Under the pieces are notes generated by a model, which was given only the letters and a program-made list of their open reading frames with translations, ran no database searches and was not told where the DNA came from. Shown in pieces: positions 1-9,026 of a stretch of DNA of 45,821 nucleotides. A program made the position numbers and the translations under genes. Positions within the stretch are counted from its first letter, which is position 1, and every line of letters begins with the position of its first letter. The stretch comes from CAYSDL01 sp964429875 (GTDB taxonomy: Bacteria > Fidelibacterota > Marinisomatia > SCGC-AAA003-L08 > D37C17), in contig CAYSDL010000009.1 in NCBI GenBank assembly GCA_964429875.1, positions 1 to 45,821 on the forward strand, written 5' to 3'.

Positions 1-451
1 CTGCTGGAGCTTCCTCTGCTGCTGCTTCTGCTGGAGCTTCCTCTGCTGCTGCTTCCTCTGGAGCTTCCTCTTTAACTTTACTTAATTCTTTTTTCTTTAT
101 CTTTTTATCTTTACTCTTCTTTATTCTATCACTTTCTCGCTTTTGCCACTCCTCAAGTAATTTATCTAGTTCTAATCCTTTCATACCTTGTTGCATTAAA
201 TACCATTTGTAAGATAATCCTTGTCTTCTAAATAAGCCCTTTACTGTATCACTAGGTTGAGCTCCTTTATCAAGCCAGAATAAAACTCTATCTTCATTTA
301 TTTGACAATCCATATTATTATGCAAAGGATTATACCAACCTAAACGTTCAACCTCTAAACCATCTCTTCTTTTCTTACTATCTATAGCTACAAGTCTATA
401 AAAAGGTCTTTTTTTACGGCCCATTTTTTTTAATCTAATTTTTACTGACAA
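1..451 (-). CDS. rpsP: 30S ribosomal protein S16 (3' end beyond window)
   Basis: Structural protein of the small ribosomal subunit. The N-terminus reads MSVKIRLKKMGRKKRPFYRL, the canonical S16 opening, followed by VAIDSKKRRDGLEVERLGWYNP. I chose the TTG at 449-451 because it restores the standard family N-terminus and has GGAG six bases upstream; the next ATG (codon 10) would remove the conserved first strand. About 150 codons are visible and no stop occurs before the window edge. The family core is about 80-90 residues. The rest is a Lys/Glu linker, then an Ala/Glu/Pro-rich tail made of 27-bp tandem repeats, as in the long S16 tails of Bacteroidetes-like bacteria. It lies 20 bases downstream of ffh, the usual ffh-rpsP order, and is probably co-transcribed with it. 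Confidence 0.96.
   Translation of the reverse strand, partial: MSVKIRLKKMGRKKRPFYRLVAIDSKKRRDGLEVERLGWYNPLHNNMDCQINEDRVLFWLDKGAQPSDTVKGLFRRQGLSYKWYLMQQGMKGLELDKLLEEWQKRESDRIKKSKDKKIKKKELSKVKEEAPEEAAAEEAPAEAAAEEAPA
2..55. repeat. 27-bp perfect tandem repeat in the rpsP tail
   Basis: Bases 2-28 and 29-55 are identical 27-mers. A degenerate partial copy follows at 56-72, and the array may continue left of the window. Each unit encodes nine residues of the S16 tail (Glu-Ala-Ala-Ala-Glu-Glu-Ala-Pro-Ala). The unit is 16/27 G+C, far richer than the surrounding AT-rich sequence. Such an array can change copy number by slippage without shifting the frame. Confidence 0.95.
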
Positions 452-471
452 ATCAATCTCCTTTATTTACT

Positions 472-1785
472 TTATCTAAAATTGAAAGGGAATTTTTTCA
501 TATTACCTTGATTTACTTTTTTCATCATTTTTTTCATATTCTGAAATTGTTTCAATAGTTGGTTTACATCTTGCAATGTTCTTCCAGAACCATTCGCAAT
601 TCTTTTTCTTCTAGAACCATTAATAATTTCAGGATTTTTTCTTTCAAAAATTGTCATAGAATCTATAACTGACTTAATCCAAATAATTTTTTTCTTATCA
701 AAATTAAATGTTTTTTTCATTTTTGGCATAAATTTCATTATATCTGAAAAATTTCCCATTTTATCCATTTGGTTTATTTGATTTCTAAAGTCATTTAAAT
801 CAAACTCATTTTTAATCATTTTATCTTGAATGTTTTTCATTTCATCCTGATCAAAAGACTTTTGAGCTTGTTCAACGAGACCTATAACATCATCTAAACC
901 TAAAATTCTTCTTGCAATACTTTGAGGATTGAATTTTTCAATAGAAGAAGCATTCTCTCCAAAAGTAATATACTTTATAGGAATTCCTGTAACTTCTTTT
1001 ATTGATAATGCTGCGCCACCACCTGAATCCCCATCCATTTTAGTTAAAATACAACCAGTCATATTACAGTTTTTCATAAATATTTTAGATGAGTTAACTG
1101 CATCTTGACCTGTCATTCCATCAGATATATATAAAATCTCATCAGGATTTGAGCTACCAATAATTTTTTTTAGCTCATCAATTAATTCATTATCAATATG
1201 CAATCTTCCAGCTGTATCTAGGATCATAACATTTGCTTTAATTTTCAAAGCATGTTTTTTTGCATCTTCTAAAACATCTAAACAATTTTTGGATTTTTTA
1301 TTAATAAAATAATCTATATTATTATTTTTAGCTAAAATTTCTAACTGATCTGCAGCTGCAGGTCGCTGTAAATCTAAGCCAACTAATAATGGTTTCTTAT
1401 TATATTCCCTTTTCAAAAAACCAGCAATTTTTGCTGAAGTTGTTGTTTTACCTGAGCCCTGCAATCCTGCAAGTACTATTGTAGACAACGATTTACTATT
1501 TAGTTTTATTTCAGTATCAAGAGAACTTAAAAAATCAACCATTTCATCAAGAACTACCTTAATAAAATGTTGTCCTGGAGTAATTGAATCTAAAACTTCA
1601 AGACCTTTAGATTTTTCTTTAACTCTATTGATAAACGTTCCAACAACTTTATAATTTACATCTGATTCGAGAAGAGCAATTCTAATTTCTCTTATTGCAT
1701 CAGAAATATTATTTTCAGTTATTTTTCCATGACCTTTTATAGTCTTGAAAATTTTTGAAAATCTATTTTGTAATTGTCCAAACAT
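472..1785 (-). CDS. ffh: Signal recognition particle protein Ffh (SRP54)
   Basis: GTPase that, with SRP RNA, targets nascent membrane and secreted proteins to FtsY and the translocon. The N-terminal four-helix N domain is followed by the G domain with GLQGSGKTTT, DLQRPAAADQL, DTAGR and TKMDGDSGGGAAL. The Met-rich M domain carries the SRP-RNA-binding stretch GSRRKRIANGSG and ends in several Met and Lys residues. The frame is open for 18 more codons upstream (to 1839), but MFGQLQNRFSKIF at 1785 matches the family start and a GGA lies just upstream, giving 437 aa, a normal length. It is the first gene before rpsP. A TATAAT about 20 bases upstream is a candidate -10 element. Confidence 0.97.
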   Translation of the reverse strand: MFGQLQNRFSKIFKTIKGHGKITENNISDAIREIRIALLESDVNYKVVGTFINRVKEKSKGLEVLDSITPGQHFIKVVLDEMVDFLSSLDTEIKLNSKSLSTIVLAGLQGSGKTTTSAKIAGFLKREYNKKPLLVGLDLQRPAAADQLEILAKNNNIDYFINKKSKNCLDVLEDAKKHALKIKANVMILDTAGRLHIDNELIDELKKIIGSSNPDEILYISDGMTGQDAVNSSKIFMKNCNMTGCILTKMDGDSGGGAALSIKEVTGIPIKYITFGENASSIEKFNPQSIARRILGLDDVIGLVEQAQKSFDQDEMKNIQDKMIKNEFDLNDFRNQINQMDKMGNFSDIMKFMPKMKKTFNFDKKKIIWIKSVIDSMTIFERKNPEIINGSRRKRIANGSGRTLQDVNQLLKQFQNMKKMMKKVNQGNMKKFPFNFR

Positions 1786-1807
1786 ATTTTTCCAAAAAAC
1801 CACTTTT

Positions 1808-1813
1808 ATTATA
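1808..1813 (-). promoter_or_regulatory. Candidate -10 element for ffh-rpsP
   Basis: A perfect TATAAT on the minus strand lies about 22 bases upstream of the chosen ffh ATG. No convincing -35 hexamer was found at 16-18 bases spacing, so this is a weak call in AT-rich DNA. If used, the leader would be only about 16 bases. Confidence 0.35.
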
Positions 1814-1887
1814 GCCTGGAAATTTAGCATCGAAGACACTCTCTATGCAAGAATATCTTTTAAATGCAATTTTTATTTTAAATATAG

Positions 1888-3774
1888 TTAAAATGGCCAA
1901 AAATGAATAATAAGGGGAGTTCCTATAATTACGATGATTAATTCTAGAGGCAAACCTAATCTCCAATAATCACTAAAACGATACCCCCCAGGACCTAAGA
2001 TTAATGCATTACATTGATGTCCGATGGGTGTTAGAAAAGCACATGAGGCTCCAACAGCAACAGACATTAAAAATGGATCGATACTAACTCCTAAAGATAA
2101 AGCAATCCCTGCACTTATTGGTCCCATAATTAATGCTGTAGCAGCATTATTTATAATGTCAGATAAACACATAGTTATTATCATTATTAAAGATAAAACA
2201 CACCAGGATGGAAGTCCTTGAGTTAAATAAACAACCTGATTAGCAATTAGAGAAGTAGTACCCGTTGCTTGCAAAGCATCACTAAGAGGAATCATTGCTC
2301 CCAAAAGAACAATAACCGGCCAATCTACACTTTTATAAAGATCTTTTAGCGGAAGAAGTCCTGTAAAAACATAAACTAAAATAGCTAAAATAAATGCAAT
2401 AGTTGTTGAAAAGACATTAAACATACTTAGAAGGATTGCTGCTAAAAAAATAAATGCTCCTAAAGCTGCTTTTTTTATAGTTCCAACTTTTATTTCTCTC
2501 TTAGCTAGAGGTAATAAATTGAGGGATGAAACTATATTAACTAAATTTGATTCTTCGCTTTGCATTAAAAGAACATCTCCAATTGCAAACTTTATATTAC
2601 CAAGTCGTTTATGAATGGGTTTATTTTTCCTTGCAACAGCCATTAGAGTGATGCGATTTGAGGAGCATCTCCTTAAGTAAGTTCTACCTCTCCCTATGAG
2701 AGAAGAGCCTGGGGTTATTACAACTTCCATAAATGTAGATGAATCACTTTTTAATGATTTTATTCTATCTTTTACTTCTTTACTTAAATCAAATTTATAT
2801 TCATCCATCATTTCTTTTAAATCTGAGGGGTCAGCCATAACTAAAAAGTTATCTGATTTTCTAATAGTATCATTTAAATCAACTGGATGAGCTTTATTGT
2901 TATTAATTATTCTAAAAATTGTCAATTTATCTTTAGTTATTCTATTTGCCTCATGTATAGATATCCCAATTAATCTAGAGTTATTTGGAATTGAAATTTC
3001 AGTTACATATTCATCTATTGAAAACAGTGAAAGAGATCGAGGTTTTTTTTGAATATTTTTAGGTATTATTCTCCATCCTATTAATGCTACAAACAAAACT
3101 CCAATAAATGCTATAATCCCTCCAACTGGGGCAAAATCAAATAACCCAAAGGAAGATGTTATAAAATTTTCAGATCCAAAATATTTATCTACATATTCTT
3201 GAACAAAATTATTATGTTGTGCTTTTTGAAGAATTAATTCTTGCTGATCTTGTCTTAAGCTTGCAATAATAATATTTGGTGGAGTACCAATCATTGTAAT
3301 CATCCCTCCTAAAATACTTGCAAAAGCAATTGGCATTAAAAGAATACTAGGAGATCTTTTTTGTTCCCAAGCTGTTTTTAACGTAACTGGCAACATAAGG
3401 GCTAGTGCTCCAACATTATTCATGAAAGCAGATAAAATAGCTATTACTCCGCTTAAGCTTGATATATGAACTTCTTTATTTTTCGTGAAAGGTTTAATTT
3501 GTTTAGCTAATAAATCTACAACACCAGAATTTTTCATTGCCTGACTAATAATTAATACAGCAGCAACAGTAATGACAGCAGGATGTGAAAAACCATTAAA
3601 TATTTGATTGGGATCTACTACAAGGCTAGATGTTTCATCACCTAATATTTTATCAAAAAGAGCTAATGTAAATAAAGCTATTAAAGAGACTATATCATAT
3701 CTCCATTTTCCTTTAATAAAAAGAATAAATGTAAATAAAATAATAAATGAAATTGTAATTTGATCAGTAGTCAT
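1888..3774 (-). CDS. SLC13/DASS-type anion permease with TrkA-C domains
   Basis: Inner-membrane sodium- or proton-coupled anion transporter of the divalent anion:Na+ symporter / ArsB-NhaD group (substrates in the family include dicarboxylates, citrate and sulfate). The 628 residues form two membrane halves, about 1-240 and 430-628. The first half has SAFMNNVGALALMLP near 115-129 and MIGTPPN near 161-167. The second repeats the pattern with DIINNAATALIMGP and LTPIGHQCN. Between them, about 255-325 and 345-425, are two cytoplasmic TrkA-C-like modules, which often bind regulatory ligands. It starts 16 bases after the short-chain dehydrogenase stop and is the last gene of the aconitase run. That context hints at a carboxylate substrate, but the sequence does not prove it; sulfate is a real alternative. 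Confidence 0.85.
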   Translation of the reverse strand: MTTDQITISFIILFTFILFIKGKWRYDIVSLIALFTLALFDKILGDETSSLVVDPNQIFNGFSHPAVITVAAVLIISQAMKNSGVVDLLAKQIKPFTKNKEVHISSLSGVIAILSAFMNNVGALALMLPVTLKTAWEQKRSPSILLMPIAFASILGGMITMIGTPPNIIIASLRQDQQELILQKAQHNNFVQEYVDKYFGSENFITSSFGLFDFAPVGGIIAFIGVLFVALIGWRIIPKNIQKKPRSLSLFSIDEYVTEISIPNNSRLIGISIHEANRITKDKLTIFRIINNNKAHPVDLNDTIRKSDNFLVMADPSDLKEMMDEYKFDLSKEVKDRIKSLKSDSSTFMEVVITPGSSLIGRGRTYLRRCSSNRITLMAVARKNKPIHKRLGNIKFAIGDVLLMQSEESNLVNIVSSLNLLPLAKREIKVGTIKKAALGAFIFLAAILLSMFNVFSTTIAFILAILVYVFTGLLPLKDLYKSVDWPVIVLLGAMIPLSDALQATGTTSLIANQVVYLTQGLPSWCVLSLIMIITMCLSDIINNAATALIMGPISAGIALSLGVSIDPFLMSVAVGASCAFLTPIGHQCNALILGPGGYRFSDYWRLGLPLELIIVIIGTPLIIHFWPF

Positions 3775-3790
3775 TCAATACTCTAATATA

Positions 3791-4492
3791 TTAAAAATCT
3801 CCACCAGTTCTCCTAATAATCAATTCTTCATGAACTACATTATTTTTTGCTAAAATTGCAGAAACAACCGATGTGGCAACATCTTGCGAAGAAAGCATCT
3901 CATTTCGTGGAAAATTAGCTTTAACATTATCCCAAAAAGGAGTATCTATTGCTCCAGGATGAATAGAAATAACTTTCACATTATACTCTCGTAATTCCTC
4001 TCGTAGACTAGATGCAAATCCCCTTAATCCATATTTAGAAGCTACATATGCTGAAGAAAATGGATACGGATACAAACCTGCAACTGAATTAATAAATACT
4101 ATTTTCCCAGATTTATTTTCAATCATTTTACCAACAACCATTTTTGTCATTAAAAATGATCCTCTAAGGTTCGTATTGATTTGTTTATCCCAATCGGAAA
4201 TAGAAGTATCTATAATTTTATTAAAAATTCCTATTCCAGCATTATTTATTAAAACATCAACCTTGTTAATATCTATTTTAGATCTTATTTTATCCATTGA
4301 AGATTCATCACTTACATCAGTGCAAACTATACTACAATCATTTCCATCTTTTTTTATCTTTTCTTCAACAAGTTTAAGTTTATTGATGTTTCTTGAAATT
4401 AATATAATATGATAGGACTTTGATAATTTGATTGAGATATGTTTACCTATACCGGTTGAAGCTCCTGTTATAATTGCAATTGGTTTAGGCAT
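3791..4492 (-). CDS. Short-chain dehydrogenase/reductase (SDR)
   Basis: NAD(P)-dependent oxidoreductase with a Rossmann fold, 233 aa, a typical classical SDR length. Visible motifs are the cofactor site TGASTGIG (9-16), NNAG (83-86), a catalytic Asn near 108, Ser136, and the Tyr149-x3-Lys153 pair in YVASK. The C-terminus ends in RRTGGDF, a tail shared by small cytoplasmic SDRs annotated as ketoacyl-ACP or sepiapterin-type reductases. The substrate cannot be read from the sequence. It starts two bases after the aconitase stop, so the two are almost certainly co-transcribed and perhaps translationally coupled. No Shine-Dalgarno sequence is evident. Confidence 0.9.
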   Translation of the reverse strand: MPKPIAIITGASTGIGKHISIKLSKSYHIILISRNINKLKLVEEKIKKDGNDCSIVCTDVSDESSMDKIRSKIDINKVDVLINNAGIGIFNKIIDTSISDWDKQINTNLRGSFLMTKMVVGKMIENKSGKIVFINSVAGLYPYPFSSAYVASKYGLRGFASSLREELREYNVKVISIHPGAIDTPFWDNVKANFPRNEMLSSQDVATSVVSAILAKNNVVHEELIIRRTGGDF

Positions 4493-4494
4493 TC

Positions 4495-6744
4495 TTATTT
4501 ATCAGCAATTAGATTCAATGAACTTCCTGCTTTAAACCACTCAATTTGATTTTCATTATAAGTGTGATTAGCATAAATTGTTTCAGAAGTTCGATCAAAA
4601 TGTAAAATTTCGATTGCAATATTATGACCAGGTCTGAATGAATTTAATTCTTTAATATTAAAAGTATCATCTTCAAGAATTTTATCATAGTCATTTTTAC
4701 TCTCAAACGTAAGTGCAAGTATTCCCTGTTTTTTAAGATTTGTCTCATGAATTCTAGCAAAGGATTTAACAATAACAACTTTTACCCCCCTGTGCCGTGG
4801 TTCCATAGCAGCGTGTTCTCTCGATGAACCCTCCCCATAGTTTTCATCTCCAACTACAATTGATGATATATTATTAACTTGATAATATTTTGCAACTTTC
4901 GGAGTTTCATCATAATCACCAGTTAATTGATTTTTTACTTTATTTACTTTATTATTAAATGCATTAGTAGCACCTAACAAAAAATTATTAGAAATATTTT
5001 CTAAGTGGCCTCTAAATTTAAGCCAAGGGCCAGCCATTGAAATATGATCGGTAGTACACTTCCCTTTTGCTTTAATTAATAATCTAAGGTTTTTTAAATC
5101 ACGTCCATTCCATTTTTCAAATGGAGTCAATAATTGCAAACGGTCTGAATCAGAGTTTATATTAATAACAATATCTTTTCCATTATCTAATGGGGCTAAA
5201 TAACCTTGATTTTTTACTCCAAATCCATTTGGAGGAAGTTCAAAACCAACTGGTGGATTAAGCTTAATCTCTTCTCCATCTTTATTAGTAAGCGTATCTG
5301 TCATTGGGTTAAAATCTAGATTGCCCGATAAAGCAATAGCTGTAACAAGTTCAGGAGATCCAACAAAAGCATATGTATTCGGATTTCCATCAGCACGTTT
5401 TGCAAAATTTCTATTAAATGAATGAACTATAGTATTTTTTATCTTTTTATTTGCTCCATCTCTTGCCCATTGGCCTATGCAAGGACCGCAAGCATTAGCA
5501 AATACTGTCCCTCCTATCTGATTAAAAATATCAATAAGACCATCTCTTTCTATTGTATACCTAACTTGTTCAGACCCTGGGGTAATAGTATATTTTGAAT
5601 TAACTTTTAATTTATTATCTATCGCTTGTTTAGCTATTGATGAAGCTCTCGAAATATCTTCATATGAAGAATTTGTACATGATCCAATTAATCCTACTTC
5701 AACTTTAGTTGGCCACCCATTTTTAGCTGCTTCTTCATTCATTTTACTAATAGGAGTAGCCTTATCAGGCGTAAAAGGACCATTAAGGTGCGGTTCTAAT
5801 TTTTCTAGATTAATCTCGATTACTTGGTCAAAATATTTTTCAGGGTTATTATATGTTTCCTCATCACCAGTCAAATGATTTTTTATGCTATTTGCTAAAT
5901 TTGCGACATCTTCTCTACCAGTTGCTTTAAGGTATCTTGCCATAGACTTATCATAACCAAAGGTTGATGTTGTTGCACCCACTTCAGCACCCATATTACA
6001 AATAGTACCTTTTCCTGTACATGAAATGTTTTTTGCTCCTTCACCAAAGTACTCAATAATTGAGCCCGTACCACCTTTAACACTTAAAATTCCAGCAAGT
6101 TTTAAAATAATATCTTTTGGAGCAGCCCATCCATTCAATTTCCCTGTAAGTTTAACTCCTATTAATTTAGGGAACTTTAGTTCCCACGGCATCCCAACCA
6201 TTACATCAACAGCATCTGCTCCACCAACACCAATGGCAATCATACCAAGGCCTCCAGCGTTTACAGTATGTGAGTCAGTACCAATCATCATTCCACCTGG
6301 AAAGGCATAATTTTCTAGTATTACTTGATGGATAATACCAGCACCAGGTTTCCAAAAGCCAATACCATATTTTCTAGATACATTTGATAAAAAATCATAT
6401 ACCTCTGAATTTATATCTAATGCTGTTTTAAGATCAAATTCTGAGCCAACTTTTGCCTGGATCAAATGATCTGCATGTACAGTAGTTGGGACAGAGACTT
6501 TATTTTTATTAGCAACTAAAAACTGTAATAATGCCATCTGAGCAGTTGCATCTTGCATTGCAACTCTATCTGGATTAAAGTTAACATAATCTTCAGCTCT
6601 AGAAAATAATCGAACCTCCTCAGTTGTATGAGAATAAAGAATTTTTTCAGATAGAGTTAATGGTTTACCTATTTTTTTTCTTATTTCATTTATTTTATTA
6701 TCTAAGTTTTGATAATATTTTTTAATTAGATCTAAATCAAACAT
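4495..6744 (-). CDS. Aconitate hydratase, mitochondrial-type
   Basis: Citric-acid-cycle enzyme interconverting citrate and isocitrate through a [4Fe-4S] cluster. The cluster ligands are visible as Cys356 (GSCTN) and Cys419 and Cys422 (ACGPC), almost the same numbering as pig mitochondrial aconitase. Other signatures are HADHLIQ, GTDSHT, the basic segment FNRNF, and the C-terminal swivel-domain motif GEGSSREHAA. At 749 aa with this domain order it is the mitochondrial-type family rather than the roughly 890-aa AcnA/IRP or AcnB types. It heads the operon with the SDR and the SLC13 permease. An AAGGA lies four bases before the ATG. It is divergent from the C25 peptidase gene, sharing an 80-base intergenic region. 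Confidence 0.96.
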   Translation of the reverse strand: MFDLDLIKKYYQNLDNKINEIRKKIGKPLTLSEKILYSHTTEEVRLFSRAEDYVNFNPDRVAMQDATAQMALLQFLVANKNKVSVPTTVHADHLIQAKVGSEFDLKTALDINSEVYDFLSNVSRKYGIGFWKPGAGIIHQVILENYAFPGGMMIGTDSHTVNAGGLGMIAIGVGGADAVDVMVGMPWELKFPKLIGVKLTGKLNGWAAPKDIILKLAGILSVKGGTGSIIEYFGEGAKNISCTGKGTICNMGAEVGATTSTFGYDKSMARYLKATGREDVANLANSIKNHLTGDEETYNNPEKYFDQVIEINLEKLEPHLNGPFTPDKATPISKMNEEAAKNGWPTKVEVGLIGSCTNSSYEDISRASSIAKQAIDNKLKVNSKYTITPGSEQVRYTIERDGLIDIFNQIGGTVFANACGPCIGQWARDGANKKIKNTIVHSFNRNFAKRADGNPNTYAFVGSPELVTAIALSGNLDFNPMTDTLTNKDGEEIKLNPPVGFELPPNGFGVKNQGYLAPLDNGKDIVININSDSDRLQLLTPFEKWNGRDLKNLRLLIKAKGKCTTDHISMAGPWLKFRGHLENISNNFLLGATNAFNNKVNKVKNQLTGDYDETPKVAKYYQVNNISSIVVGDENYGEGSSREHAAMEPRHRGVKVVIVKSFARIHETNLKKQGILALTFESKNDYDKILEDDTFNIKELNSFRPGHNIAIEILHFDRTSETIYANHTYNENQIEWFKAGSSLNLIADK

Positions 6745-6824
6745 AAAATCCTTATATTTTAGAAGATTATTTTGAGAATATTCTAACCAAATTTATTAAT
6801 AACTTTTATTTAAAAAAAATTTTA

Positions 6825-9023
6825 ATGAAAATTTATATTTTATTAATCTTTAGTTTTATTTATAGTAATATTCAAAATTCTGAAATTGAATATTTAATAT
6901 ATACTTCTAATACTTTTTCAGACCATGCTGAAAGAATTTCTAATTTATATCAAAATCAAATTGAATCTAAGCTTTCCTTAAATACACAAATTTTATTTTC
7001 AGAAAATATTTCTCCTGAAGAATTATCAGAATACTTGTATAATGAAGAAAATAATTATGTTAATACTAATGATGAGTTTAATAACCTTCAATATCTTTTG
7101 ATCATTGGAGATGAAAATATTATAAACCCATTGTTTTATTTAGGGAGTATTCCTAGTGATGATTATTTTAGCTCAAAAAATCAAAATACTAACATTATAC
7201 CTAATCCTAAATTAGTTACTGGTAGAATTTTAATTAATGAGCCAACATCATTTTCTCAAATTGAAAATATAGAAAACTATATTTTAAATCCCGAACAAGG
7301 TAAATGGAAAAGTGAACTTTTGCTTTTTTGTGATGATCAATTTAAAAGTGGTAAAACTGTCCGAGAAGAGAAATGGCACACATTACATTCTAATGTGATT
7401 TATAATTCCTTGAAAAGTAACTTAAACATAAGTTGTTTATATGGCCCGGATTTCAATAGGCAACAATCTTTAGATTGGTATACACAACCAGAATTTACTG
7501 ATAAATTGATTGATAAAATTAACAATGGTGTTAGTTTTATAAATTATATCGGACATGGAACAAGTGAGGTTCTTTCTGATGAGCATATTTTAAGTTTGTC
7601 TGATATTGATCGAATAAATATAAGTAACAACAAACTTCCGGTATGGGTTGTAGGCACATGTTCCTTTGGCAATTATATTAATGAAAATTGTCTTGCTGAA
7701 AAAATCTTAGAAAATAATAATGTAGGTATAGCTGTTATTTCAACTACTGGGGGAGTATCTTATCAAGCAAATTTCAATTATTTAAAAGACTTTTTTATTA
7801 ATAACCTTAAAAATTATTTAGAGAATTTGGACTCAAATACAAGATTAGGAGATTTGTTCTTTAATTCAAAGAATTCAATTTCGTCATCATATACATTTCA
7901 TTTATTTGGGGATCCTGCTATTCCAATAATACTGCCCAAATTAAATCAAAATTTAATTAATGATGAAATTTCTTCTATAAATATTGGAGCATCAAATAAT
8001 ATATCAATTAGTGAATCAGGAAATTCATTTCTAAAAGTATATGATAAAGATAAAAATAAAAATAAAAAATATTTCCATTGCTTAGGATGTGATAACTATG
8101 ATTCAAATGACTCATGCTATACTTATCCCAATATTGTTGGAAATTGTGAAATTGCTGACTCAATAGAATATACTATCCCTGGGAATACATTGTTTCAAGG
8201 TGAAACAAATTCTAATAATATTGAATTTATAATACCCATTGATTCTGATGAAAACAATTTAGCAACACTTAAATTACATAATGATGGGAGCAATACTCTA
8301 CAAAGTGTTTTTGAAATAAATATGGTAATAAATAATGATTCTGATCTTTTTTCAGATCAAGAAGGTCCTAATATTCAAATTTTTCAAAATGGAATGGAAA
8401 TTTTAGAGGGATCTACAATTTATTCACCATATAATATATTGATTGAGATAGATGATGAGCTTCCTATTAATTTAAGTGGTCTTAATTACCATAATATCAG
8501 ATTTTGGATAGATGATGACCAAATAAATAGTATTATATTAAATGATAACTTCAATTATTATAATGATTCTAATTCTACAGGATATATTAATATGATAATT
8601 CCTGAAAATATAATTGAGAACAATGAACATACTATTAATATTGAAGCCTGGGATATATTAAATAATCAAAACACCCTATCCTATGAGGTTAATTTTTCAA
8701 CTAATGAAAATATTTCAAATGTTTATAACTTTCCAAACCCATTCAGAGAAAAGACTTTTTTTACATTTATTTATTCGGGACTTGAAACAATAGATGTGCA
8801 AATAGAAATTTATACACTAAATGGAAAAATTATTATGCAGCTTGAAGAAAACAATTTAATAAGTAACGGCAATCATTTTTATAAAATTCCAGAAAATGGT
8901 TGGAATGGGAAAAATAAATTTGGAAATAAAATTGCAAATGGCACCTACATTTATTATTTAAAAATTGAAACTGAAAATGAAATTATTCATAAGGGATTAT
9001 ATAAAATAACTAAGTTAGAATAA
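6825..9023 (+). CDS. Gingipain-like C25 cysteine peptidase with T9SS-type C-terminal domain
   Basis: Predicted secreted cysteine peptidase, 732 aa. It starts with a hydrophobic signal peptide (about 1-17). The C25 catalytic pair is visible as His244 (YIGHGTS) and Cys279 (VVGTCSFGNY), with the family's HLFGDPA near 359-365. After the catalytic domain a segment with four cysteines (419, 422, 431, 441) could be a small disulfide or metal-binding insert. A beta-rich region follows, and from about 634 a FlgD/Por-sorting-like domain opening with YNFPNPF and ending with a short strand typical of type IX secretion cargo. It may be a cargo protease or a PorU-like sortase; PorU is usually longer (about 1000 aa or more), so I favour neither strongly. 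It leads the run into maf and the RodZ-like gene; no Shine-Dalgarno is visible. Confidence 0.85.
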   Translation: MKIYILLIFSFIYSNIQNSEIEYLIYTSNTFSDHAERISNLYQNQIESKLSLNTQILFSENISPEELSEYLYNEENNYVNTNDEFNNLQYLLIIGDENIINPLFYLGSIPSDDYFSSKNQNTNIIPNPKLVTGRILINEPTSFSQIENIENYILNPEQGKWKSELLLFCDDQFKSGKTVREEKWHTLHSNVIYNSLKSNLNISCLYGPDFNRQQSLDWYTQPEFTDKLIDKINNGVSFINYIGHGTSEVLSDEHILSLSDIDRINISNNKLPVWVVGTCSFGNYINENCLAEKILENNNVGIAVISTTGGVSYQANFNYLKDFFINNLKNYLENLDSNTRLGDLFFNSKNSISSSYTFHLFGDPAIPIILPKLNQNLINDEISSINIGASNNISISESGNSFLKVYDKDKNKNKKYFHCLGCDNYDSNDSCYTYPNIVGNCEIADSIEYTIPGNTLFQGETNSNNIEFIIPIDSDENNLATLKLHNDGSNTLQSVFEINMVINNDSDLFSDQEGPNIQIFQNGMEILEGSTIYSPYNILIEIDDELPINLSGLNYHNIRFWIDDDQINSIILNDNFNYYNDSNSTGYINMIIPENIIENNEHTINIEAWDILNNQNTLSYEVNFSTNENISNVYNFPNPFREKTFFTFIYSGLETIDVQIEIYTLNGKIIMQLEENNLISNGNHFYKIPENGWNGKNKFGNKIANGTYIYYLKIETENEIIHKGLYKITKLE

Positions 9024-9026
9024 ATT

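Noticed and set aside
6026..6310. A plus-strand frame of 94 codons inside aconitase
   Set aside because: Antisense to highly conserved aconitase sequence; Pro/Ser-rich composition is a by-product of that coding strand.
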